Origin: Pinguiococcus pyrenoidosus
Taxonomy: Eukaryota; Sar; Pinguiophyceae; Pinguiochrysidales; Pinguiochrysidaceae
Assembly: GCA_019677205.1 (NCBI GenBank)
Contig: JAAMXY010002237.1
Span: 1-20,777 of the forward strand
Length of the DNA: 20,777 nt
Reading direction: 5' to 3'
How positions within the stretch are numbered: position 1 is the stretch's first letter; the number at the start of each line of letters is the position of its first letter. The translations under genes were made by a program, and so were the position numbers. Positions 1 to 10,400 of this stretch are shown one piece after another. The notes beneath the pieces are model-generated. The model was given only the letters and a program-made list of their open reading frames with translations. It was not told the DNA's origin and did no database searches.

Positions 1-2
1 GC

Positions 3-272
3 GACGTCTGGATCGCAGGGTGGTCGTTGCTGGCCGAGAGCAACCAGATTGCGAGCGTCGATGGCGGCGGTGGTGGAGGCGGCGGAGACGACGACGACAA
101 CGACGATCTCGTCATCGGCCTCGCGGTTGGCCTCACTCTCTTCTTCGTCATCCTCTGTATCATGGCTCTCTACTCCTTCTGCCGCATCAAGCAGTACAAG
201 GCACAGTACGAGAACCTGCAGCTCAGCTACGACAAGGAACAGGCTCAGCCGGACCTCGAAGGGGGGGTCTAA
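3..272 (+). CDS. 3' end of a large type I membrane surface protein, paralogue of the seven-repeat protein downstream (5' part outside window)
   Basis: The reading frame enters from the left edge at base 3 and stops with TAA at 270-272, giving 89 residues. It begins with DVWIAGWSLLAESNQ, which matches the end of the last repeat of the downstream giant protein (DLWIAGWSLLASTGQIS), so this is the C-terminus of a paralogous repeat protein. A low-complexity linker follows: eight Gly, four Asp, Asn, two Asp (bases 63-107). Then comes one transmembrane helix of about 25 residues (bases 108-182) and a cytoplasmic tail of about 29 residues. The tail carries YENL, a fit to the tyrosine sorting signal Y-x-x-hydrophobic, in the same juxtamembrane context as YDKM in the neighbour. 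The topology, ectodomain out and tail in, is inferred from that neighbour. A consensus donor GTAAGT follows directly after the stop codon, so a 3'UTR intron is possible. Confidence 0.85.
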   Translation, partial: DVWIAGWSLLAESNQIASVDGGGGGGGGDDDDNDDLVIGLAVGLTLFFVILCIMALYSFCRIKQYKAQYENLQLSYDKEQAQPDLEGGV

Positions 273-1000
273 GTAAGTCCTACGTGAACAGCGTAAGTCT
301 CGCAGTCCCGTATCGTAATTAAAAAGCCCTGTGTGTGTGTTCTCTTCGTGGGTGTGTTTTCGTATCCCGATAGCGGGGAGCTTGATAATGGATCAGAAGG
401 AGTGAGCGCGACGTCCTTGAGCCGCCTTGAATCCAAACGGACAAGGTGTACAAGCGAAGCTGCCTCGGTGCCCTCCCTGGATGCTGTTCTCTCAACTGCA
501 GCGTGAATGGTACGGCGCGAATCCAATGATTTGTTTCCTGGTTCCCCTAGCTTCCGAGGCTTGGCTTGGCTTGTCTTGCAGCCAGCTGCCCTCCTGTGGC
601 TTGGCGCACGACGGCTCCCTTTCATCATGCTCACACAAATGTCACTGTGCGTGTTGCGCACCAGATCGAATTGCCGGCGCTCGCAAGCACGACAGCAACG
701 AGCTTGGCAGGAAGGCTCCCGGGTGGGTTTCAGAAACCGTGCAACGGTGAAACTGCGAGAGCGCGAGAGCGCGAGAACGCGAGAACGCGAGAGCGCGAGA
801 ACGCGAGAACGCGAGAACGCGAGAACGATCGAGAAGACGTCCCCACGGCACGGTTCCAATGGACTCCGAAGACTTCGCCCAGTCGGCTTGTCCCAGCGGG
901 CTCTTTTCTCTTCTCCACCAGAAGTGGTGGACGGACAACATGTCCTCATCCAAGGCACGCACGGCCGCCATACAGTGTTGACTTTTTTCCGGAAAATTGA
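273..1000. other. Intergenic spacer between the two tandem paralogues
   Basis: I see no convincing gene here. The open frames that cross it (for example 507-1100 on + and 642-1373 on -) are low-complexity, Arg/Ser-rich translations of the microsatellite and of GC-rich sequence. The spacer holds the 3' flank of the upstream gene, TG- and T-rich sequence around 330-370, and the 8-bp tandem repeat at 755-826. Confidence 0.6.
755..826. repeat. 8-bp microsatellite, nine GCGAGA(A/G)C units
   Basis: Nine consecutive octamers run without interruption. Units 1, 2 and 5 read GCGAGAGC and units 3, 4, 6, 7, 8 and 9 read GCGAGAAC. The array sits in the spacer between the paralogues. It creates spurious open frames rich in Arg-Glu on one strand and Ser-Arg on the other. 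Confidence 0.95.
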
Positions 1001-1423
1001 GCACTTTCATTGGTGGATCCATGACTATCTGGCCGCTGATTGGACACACGAAAAAATAACGAGAAATCGAGAGTGCCTGGGTGAACGAAATCGACCCTAA
1101 CAATGTCAATGCAAATGCATTCACCCTCACGGAATTCCGCGAATCTCTGCCAGCTGCTCCACCCTGATTGGGAGTCTCCTGCTCGCATAGGATGCCTGAC
1201 TTGGTTGCGAGATTCCCGCTAGCGTCCAATAACTGCCGGCAGCTCCCGCGCGTCCAATGAGCATCCACTTCTCCTGCGACTCCGCAATACATCAGCCAGC
1301 CAACAGGGCAGCTTGTTGAGTGAATCATCCGATTGCCAAGCAGCGAGCATCGCCCAACGCATCTGCGCCACAAGTGGCAGAGCGAAGGCCTTGGCGGGCC
1401 GGAGAGACCACCCGCGAGGCCCT
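1001..1423 (+). promoter_or_regulatory. Candidate promoter of the seven-repeat protein gene: cluster of five CCAAT boxes
   Basis: Inverted CCAAT boxes (ATTGG) lie at 1009-1013, 1039-1043 and 1167-1171. Direct ones lie at 1226-1230 and 1254-1258, the last two inside a repeated 9-mer GCGTCCAAT (1222-1230 and 1250-1258). They sit 165-415 bp before the ATG at 1424. CCAAT boxes bind NF-Y in many eukaryotes; use here is inferred. I see no clear TATA box. Confidence 0.35.
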
Positions 1424-4400
1424 ATGAGGAGCCTGCTGGCGACTCTGGTGCTTGCGGCGCTGGCCGCGGGCGCCGATGTGGACCTTTGTGGCGGCGGGGG
1501 CGTAGTTGCATCTGGAGACACTCTCACGGTCCTTGCGGCGGACAACAACACGTTGTCTTGCCAGCTATTTGTCCAGAGTGGCGCCATCTTGCAGGTGGAG
1601 GCTGGCGCCACGGTCCGAGCGATGGCCAGCGCCGCTCCGGCCGCCGCGATCGTCGTCGAGGTCGGAGGCCAGATCCTCGCAGCGGGTACCAAGGACGCGC
1701 CCATTACCTTCACCACTGCGCTCGACGTCCTGCCTGGCCAGGAGATGGCGGCCAGAGGCTCCTGGGGAGGCTTGATTCTCTGCGGCGCCGCGCCATTGCC
1801 CCCCGGCGTAAGCAACACCACGGAGGGCGTGCCTGCCGTTTTCGGCGGGGCGGATCCCTCAGACAGCTCCGGCGTGCTGCAGTACGTGCGCGTGTGGTAC
1901 GGCGGCAGCGTGGTCGCGGCGGATGACGAGATCAACGGTATCACCTTCGCTGGTGTCGGGAATGGTACTTTGGTCGATCACATCGAGGTGGCATACAACC
2001 TGGACGACGGTGTCGAGTTCTTTGGCGGCACCGTGAACATCAAGTACCTCTCGGTGCTGTTCTGCGGCGACGACGCCATCGACACGGACCTTGGCTACTC
2101 GGGCACTTTGCAATTCGTGTATGTAGTGCTGGCGCAAGACTCCCATCATGGCGTGGAGATGGACTCCCTCGACGAAGCAGGCCCGTCCGAGACGCGCTCG
2201 TTCCCCACCATCTACAACGCCCTCTTCGTTGGTCACGTGGACAACCAGGTGGCCTCGGTGAGCACCGATGACGATACGCCTTCGATCATCCGCGCCCGCG
2301 AAGCCACCGGCGGGATCTTTGGGAACGTGGTGATCACGAACGTGAATGACACGGGGGTTTTCAACGACGACTGCGGCTTCGAGAGCTTCAGCAGCCTCTT
2401 CTCGGACGTGAACCCGCCTGCTTCGAGAGACCTGCTGTACTTCTCGCCAAACAACATCGTTTACACCGCGCCAGGTAGCGGCGCAAGTCAGTTCACCCTG
2501 GAGGGCAGCTGCGCCGGCCGGGCCTTCAGTGCCATCAACGAGGAGCCGGAGCTTGTCATGCAGACCGCAAGACCTGGCGGACCGATGGCCTTCTACGACC
2601 CTCGCCCGATCCCTGGCGGCAACCTTTTCAATTCGACGTTGCTGGATGACGTGCCTGCGTACAATGACTTCCTGGAAGCAACAAGCTATCGGGGAGCCTT
2701 CTCGTCCGCGGAGAACTGGCTCGTCGGACTTTCCTGGCTGGACGAGACCGGCAAAACCCCTGACGATGTGGACGGCACCATCACGTGCGGTGATATCACC
2801 AGTGACACGACTTGGGGACCTAGCAGGCCGTACCTCTTGACGTGCCAGGTCTTCGTGCATGCCGGGGCCACCTTAACGATCGAGGCTGGAACCACGATCA
2901 TGGCGTATCCTGATGACGGCACGGAGAGCGGCAAAGCCCCGTCCCTCGTTGTCGAGCGTGGCGCTCGCATCGAAGCTGTGGGCACCGCGGAGAGTCCCAT
3001 CACTTTCACGTCGGCTCTTTCGGCCGTCAACCTACCCGCCCGGGGACTGTGGGGTGGCCTGATTCTCCTTGGCCGTTCCACAGTCCATGGCTACGAAACT
3101 GCGCCTTTTGACGCGAACGTGGAAGGGCTTGATAGCAGCAGCTACGGCGGTCTTGAGGTCAACGACGACTCCGGCATCCTTGAGTACGTCCGAGTGTGGT
3201 ATGGAGGTTCCGTCGTCGGGGACAACAACGAGATCAACGGGATCACCCTCGCCGGCGTGGGTCGCGGAACGAAGATCGAGCATATCGAGATTGCGTACAA
3301 CTTGGATGACGGCATCGAGTTCTTCGGCGGGACGGTGGACGTGAAGTGGCTCTCCGTGCTGTTCTGCGGCGACGACGGCATCGACGTCGACGAAGGATAC
3401 CAAGGACGGATACAGTTCGCTTTCGTCATGCTTGGCGAGGCGTCCCACCATGCAGCTGAGGTAGACGGGCCTGATGTGGCGGATGCCACGATTTCGACAC
3501 GATCCTTTCCTCAGCTCTACAATGCCTTGTTCGTCGCGGACCTTGAACACGACCCAAACGCCGAGTCGTCGGACGACCTGCTCGAGGCCACCCTGCGACT
3601 TCGGGAGGGCACCGGTGGCGAGTTCGGCAACCTGGTGATCGTCGGCGTGGCGAATCAGGCCATCTACCAAGACGACTGCGGTGGCGAATCCAGGCTAAGT
3701 AGCAGCTCGCCTGCAACGACAGGCGAGCCCGACTACCTGTGGATCTCCCCGAACTCGGTCTTTAGCGGCAGCGCAGGGCTCGTCACCGTCGAAGAGGTCG
3801 GTTCGTGCAGCCGAGTGTTTGGGGAGGACTTCGGGATCGTCACGGACCCGGAGCTCATCCTCTTGCCAGCTGCGGTGGATGAGAGCATTCCCTTCTTTGA
3901 TCCTCGGCCTCTACCGGACAGCACCCTCTACAGCGACGTGGATGACCTTCCCGATGCGTGGTTTACAGACGTCGGCTACAAGGGCGCGTTCGGGAGCGAT
4001 CTGTGGCTGGCGGGCTGGTCGTGGCTCTCGATCAATGACCGCATTCCGCGCAACCTGGCCCCTTCTAATTTGGCTAGCGGCGCAATCACCGAGGACACGA
4101 CGTGGACGGCGGATTCCCCCGTGCTTCTGACTGGGCAGGTGCTGGTTCAGAACAACGCCACGCTCACCATCGAGGAGGGTACCACGATCTACGCGTACAG
4201 GCAGACGTACGACGAAGAGGGCGGTATCGCCGGGGCCCCGGCGGTGGTCATCGAGCAGGGCTCCCGAATCATGGCAGCCGGCACGGCCGCCGCTCCGATC
4301 ACCTTCACCTCGGCGGTGGACGAAGCGTCCCTTCCTGCGGCCGGTCTTTGGGGAGGTTTGATCATCCTCGGGAGAGCTCCGGTGTACGGTGGTTCAGACA

Positions 4401-7400
4401 CAATCGAGGGTCTCGCGGAAGGCGGCGCATACGGAGGAGGCATCGAAGACGACTCCTCGGGGGTGCTTCAGTATGTACGAGTCTGGTTTGGCGGCAACGT
4501 GATCGGCGAGGACAATGAGATCAACGGCATTACCTTCGGCGGCGTGGGAAGCGGCACCGTGGTCGACCACATCGAAGTTGCCTTCAACCTTGACGACGGA
4601 GTCGAGTTCTTCGGCGGAAGTGTTGACGTGAAGTATCTGTCCGTCCTCTTCGCCGGCGATGACGCCGTTGACATCGATCAGGGGTACAGCGGAAGGATGC
4701 AATTCCTCTACGTTGTCATAGGGGAGACGTCCAATCATGGAGCGGAGATTGACGGCGGCGACGATGGCACGGCGGCTGCCTTCCCAATCATCTTCAACGC
4801 CCTTTTCGTCGGGCACGTGGACAACGATCCTGATCCCGTGTCCAGCGATGACTTCAGAGACGGAGTCGTGCGCCTACGGAACAGCGCCAGGGGGTACTTC
4901 GCCAACATTGTCATTACGAATGTGGGAACCTCTGGGGTCAAAGCGGAGGAATGCCGCGTGGAGGAGTTCAACGGCAGCTCGATCTTTGACGCTCCTAATT
5001 TGCCGTCCTACGTTCTGCACTGGCAGTCGACCAATGTGATCTTCACGGAAATGGGAGCGGCGCAATTTTCCCTCGACTCCGACTGTGCGGATAGGAATTT
5101 TATGTCGGTGGATGCGGATCCGCGTCTCTCATATTCGTCAAAGACTCCGTCCCCGTCGACGCCTTTCTTTGACCCGAGGCCGGCTGCGGACTCTATCCTC
5201 TTGGACGAGACCTTCGTGACCCTCCTTCCCCAGAATGACGACTTCTGGGAGGATGTGGACTATCGGGGTGCCTTCTCGGCGACGGAAAACTGGCTGGTCG
5301 ACTTGTCGTGGCTTGATGAACAGGCCAGGACCCCGGCAAGCTCGGAGGGGGAGGCGGTGTGCGGCGACATCACCGACAACGCTAGATGGGTGAAGGACGT
5401 CCCCATCATTCTTACTTGCCAAGTGTTCGTGAGAGCGCCTGCTGTTCTCACGATTGAGAAAGGCACGCAAATCCTCGCCTACCCGGACGATGGCGAGGGC
5501 AGGGCACCAGCTCTTATAGTTGAGCGGGGGGCAACCCTCGTCGCGCGTGGCGAGCTCGAGAACCCCATCACCTTCAGCTCGGTCGTGTCCGAGAAAAATC
5601 TTCCCGCGCGGGGACTTTGGGGAGGCCTCGTCTTGTTGGGAAACGCTCCGATCACCACTGGGACCGACGCGAGGCAAGACATCGTCGAGGGCATCACGGA
5701 CACAAGGGGCGTGTATGGAGGCATCGACGAAGAGGACAGCTCCGGCGTGCTTGAGTACGTGAGAGTCTGGTACGGCGGCTCGATCATCGGCGATGACAAC
5801 GAAATAAACGGGATCACGCTTGCTGGAGTCGGAAGGGGCACCGTCGTAAACTTCGTGGAGGTGGCCTTCAATGTCGACGACGGCGTCGAGTTCTTTGGGG
5901 GGACAGTAAATGCGAAGCACGTGTCCGTGCTTTTCTGTGGCGACGACGGCATCGATATTGACCAGGGATACAACGGCGTGATCCAGTTCGCGTTCGTTGT
6001 GCTGGCGGCTGACTCGAACCATGGCGCCGAGGTGGACTCCTTTGAAGAAGCAGCGACGGACAATAGCTTGCGAACATTCCCAGTCATGTACAACGCTCAT
6101 TTCGTTGGGCACACCGGCAATGAGGTCGGTTCCGCGAGCAGCGACGATGACACGGTCGCCACCATAAGGCTCCGCGAAGGCACCGGCGGAATCTTCGCAA
6201 ACATGATCGTCACGAACACGGTTGGAGCCGGGGTCTTCCAGGACGATTGCGCTGGGGAGACGCATACGCAGTCCATCGAGGATGTGCTGGACGACAACAA
6301 TGAAGTCACGTCGCGGGACTTTCTCTTCTTCTCCTCGAACAACATCGTTTTCACCGGAGGCAATCCCGACAGCCAATTTGAGTCTGCGAACTGCGCGAAG
6401 CCGGCTTTCACAGCGCAAGACGTCGACCCGGATCTGATCATGATCGTCTCAGACCCCAGCATCGATACGCCGATGGTTGACCCGAGGCCGATTCCGGGCG
6501 GTAACTCGTTCGACGACCTGGACATCTACGTGAACAACTCGTTCTTGACGCCGACCAATTACAAAGGTGCATTTGGTGCTGCAGATCTCTGGATCTCCGG
6601 CTTCTCTTGGCTGGATGAGAACCAGCAAGTGCCGGACAACGTACCGGGAGTCGTAGCTTGTGGGAGCATCCTTGCGGATACTCTGTGGGCCGCCAGGGAT
6701 ACGGTTTTGCTGACCTGTCAGGTGTCGGTGAAGAGCGGAGCGACCCTCACAATCGAGGACGGCACGACGATTCTTGGCTACAAGGACGACGGGACCGACA
6801 CTGGCGTCGCTCCCGCTCTCGTTGTCGAGCAAGGCGCCAGGCTTGTTGCCGCCGGAACGCAAGACCGGCCAATCACGTTCACGTCCGTGCTTCCGGACAA
6901 GCATCTGCCCCAACGTGGGTTGTGGGGTGGGATCGTCCTCGCGGGCTCCGCGCCTGTGTACGACCTTGTAAGCACGGGCCTAAGGGAGGTGGAAGGACTG
7001 CCGGGCGTGGGCTATGGTGGAACCGACGCGCTGGACGACTCCGGCACTCTCAGCTACGTCCGCGTGTGGTACGGAGGTTCGATCGTTGGGCAGAATGAAG
7101 AACTGAATGGCATCACGTTCGCAGGCGTTGGAGGAGGGACCAGCGTGGACCACATTGAGGTGGCCTACAGTGTCGACGACGGCATCGAGTTCTTCGGCGG
7201 GACCGTCGATGTGAAGCACGTGTCCGTCTTGTTTTGTCTCGACGATGGTATCGACATGGATCTGGGGTATCAGGGTCGCCTGCAATTCGTCTTCGTGATG
7301 CTGGGCTCCGGGTCGCAGCATGCAGTCGAAGTTGACGGTCCAGGAGTCCCGGGGTCGGAAATCAGCGACCGGACCTTCCCTCGGATGTACAATGCGCTGT

Positions 7401-10400
7401 TCATTGGAGATGTTGTGAACGGTGCGAACCCCGTCTCTTCGGATGATTCGTTTGCCGGCCTGCTGCGGCTGCGCCAGGGAGCTGGTGGCGAGTATGGAAA
7501 CATGCTCCTCCTGAATAGCTTCGCTCAAGGAATTCGAATCGACTCTTGCTTTGATGAAGTACGCAATGCGTCCGGCACGCCGCCAACTTCGGGGGCGCCA
7601 GACTACCTTTGGATTGATCCTGGAAGCGGCTTCTTCTCGGCCGTGGGATCGGAGCAGGTTCTCGAGGTAGGGACCTGCTTGCCGCCAGTCTTCGGTACGG
7701 ATTTCGGCATCTCGACCGAACCGGAGCTGATCATGCTGCCGACGCGGACGGATGAGCAGCTGCCTTTCCTCGATCCTCGGCCACTTCTCGGCGGGGCTTC
7801 CTACTCGGGTGTAAGTGCCGTGCCCGAGGAATTCTTTGACCAGGTGGATTTCAAGGGTGCCTTTGGAACCGACCTGTGGCTGTCGGGCTGGTCATGGTTG
7901 TTCGTGAACGGACGGATACCTCGTAGCTTGGATCCTTCGAACATTCTCACCGGCGACTTGGATACGGACACGACCTGGAGAGCCAACACCCCTTACCTTC
8001 TGACTGGGCAGATCCGCGTGAAGGACGGCGCCACGCTGACCGTTGAAGCTGGCACCACAGTTTTCGCTTACGCCAGGACTTATGCTCCGTTCGTGGCAGA
8101 CGCCGACGATCCGCTTGATGGAGCACCTGCAGTGGTGATAGAAAGAGGCGCGAGGATCCTTGCACAGGGCACCGTCGGCGCTCCGATCACGTTCACTAGC
8201 GCTGTAAGCGACGCACTCCTGCCTGCGCGTGGACTGTGGGGCGGCCTCGTCATCACTGGCAAAGCTCCCGTCTTTGGCGGAGAAACGGAAATCGAAGGTC
8301 TTGTTGGCACCGTGTACGGGGGCGACGATCCCGAAGACGATTCTGGGGTGCTTTCATACGTCCGCGTCTGGTACGGAGGGTCGGTCGTCGGTGCCGACAA
8401 TGAGATCAACGGGATCACCTTCGGTGGTGTTGGGAGGGGCACTCAAGTCGACCACATTGAGGTTGCTTTCAACGTCGACGATGGCGTCGAGTTCTTCGGC
8501 GGCACCGTCGACGTCAAGTTCCTGTCCGTCCTGTTCGTCGGCGACGATGCCATCGATACCGACAAAGGATATGCGGGACGCATCCAGTTTGCCTACATTG
8601 TGCTCACGGAGGGCTCCAATCACGGCGCCGAGATGGACGGGCCAAACTTAAAGGATCCTGAGGGCCTTCGCTCTTTCCCGCAGCTGTACAACGCGCTGTT
8701 CGTGGGCCACATCTTCAACGATCCGAACCCGGTGTCGAGCGACGACGTCGAGGCAGCCACGGTCCGGCTTCGCGAGGGCACCGGCGGAATCTTTGGAAAT
8801 ATCGTCGTCACCAACGTTGGCACGTCTGGGATCCTCCACAGCAAATGTGACGATGAAGACTTCTTGCAGACCTTCCCCGACAGAGACGACAGAAACTACT
8901 TGTACTGGTCGGAGAACAACATCATTTTCGTCTCGGAAGAGAACTCCGTTCAGCATACGTACACCGAGCGGTGTGGGGACAAGACGCCGTTCTCGTCGCT
9001 CAACGTGAACCCGCGGCTGGTTCTCCAATCCACGTCGCCGGAGCCGACGGACAAGTTCATCGACCCGCGCCCAGAAGAAGGCGGCTTCTTGTTTCAGCAG
9101 GTTGACGACCCGCCTCCCGGAGACGATTTCTTCGAGAAAGTGAATTACAAAGGCGCGTTCTCCTCGTCCGAGAATTGGCTCATTGGCTTGTCATGGCTGG
9201 ACGACAATGCGAAGACGCCGGCGAATGTCAACGGCATCGTCACGTGCGGAGACATTGAAACGAACACGGTCTGGACCAATGATCGGCCGATTCTGATCAC
9301 GTGTCAGATTTTCGTGAGGAGCGGAGCCACGCTCTTCATCCAGGAAGGCGCCATCATCCAGGCGTACGCAGACGACGGGGAAGGAAGCGCTCCAGCCTTG
9401 ATCGTGGACAGGGGTGCGCGAATTGTCGCAGATGGGACGGAGCAGCAGCCCATCACGTTCACTTCTGCGGTGTCCGCCAGGAACCTGCCACAGCGCGGCC
9501 TCTGGGGTGGCATCATCATCACTGGGAAGGCCCCCGTTGACAGCCAGAGCGCCGCGCCCCAGGTGGAGGGACTTCGGGGCGACGCGGAGGGATTCTACGG
9601 CGGCACCGACCCTGACGACAATTCAGGCGTGCTGCGATATGTCCGCGTCTGGTATGGTGGATCGATCATCGGCCTTGACAACGAGATTAATGGCATCACG
9701 CTGGCGGGCGTGGGCCGAGGGACCGTTGTTGACCACGTCGAGGTGGCCTACAACCTTGATGATGGGATCGAGTTCTTTGGAGGCACCGTCGATGCCAAGT
9801 ATCTCTCGGCGCTGTTCTGTGGCGACGACGGGATCGACATTGACGAGGGCTACCAGGGAAGGCTGCAGTACCTCTACGTCATGACGGGCTCCATCGGCCA
9901 CCATGCTGCAGAAATCGACGGCCAGGGAGCGGGCTCCGATCCGGTATCATTCCCGCAAGTCTACAACGCTCTCTTCGTTGGCAACGAGCTTGCGAAGACG
10001 CGCTCGGCGAGCACCGACGACGAAGAGCGGGCGCTGCTTCGATTGCGGGAGGGAACGGGCGGGATGTTCGGTAATATCATTCTAACCAACACCGACACCG
10101 CTGGCATACTGCAGGACGACTGTGGCAGTGAGTTGCGCACGCAGGTGCTTCCCAATGACCCGTCCACGAAGGACTTCCTCTTCGTGTCGAGCAACATCAT
10201 CATCAACGGTCTAGGCCAAGCCATCCAGACGGACATCGGTTGTGAAGGCCTCTCCGAAGCGCGCGAGGTTAATCCCTTCCTAAGGCTGATGCCGAGGGAC
10301 GCGAGCGAAACGAGCGCTCTCTTCGATCCGACGACCGGCGAGTTCATCGACAAGGACGAGACGCTGCGTTCCCCAAGCTTCACCAACGTGGATGAAGCGC

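Noticed and set aside
755-826. CRISPR-like array
   Set aside because: Units are 8 bp and contiguous, with no spacers, in a eukaryotic context; it is a microsatellite.
507-1100. 197-residue + strand open frame in the spacer between paralogues
   Set aside because: Much of it is the Arg-Glu translation of the 8-bp microsatellite. There is no domain, and overlapping frames on both strands are equally long.
1313-1423. Longer N-terminus for the repeat protein starting at 1313
   Set aside because: 1313 is TTG. The first ATG is 1424 and is followed at once by a signal peptide, while the 37 extra residues are polar and would bury it.
5138-6418. 426-residue open frame on the - strand, and several similar ones opposite the repeat gene
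   Set aside because: They recur at the same place in each repeat unit, so they are mirror images of the repeat, not genes.
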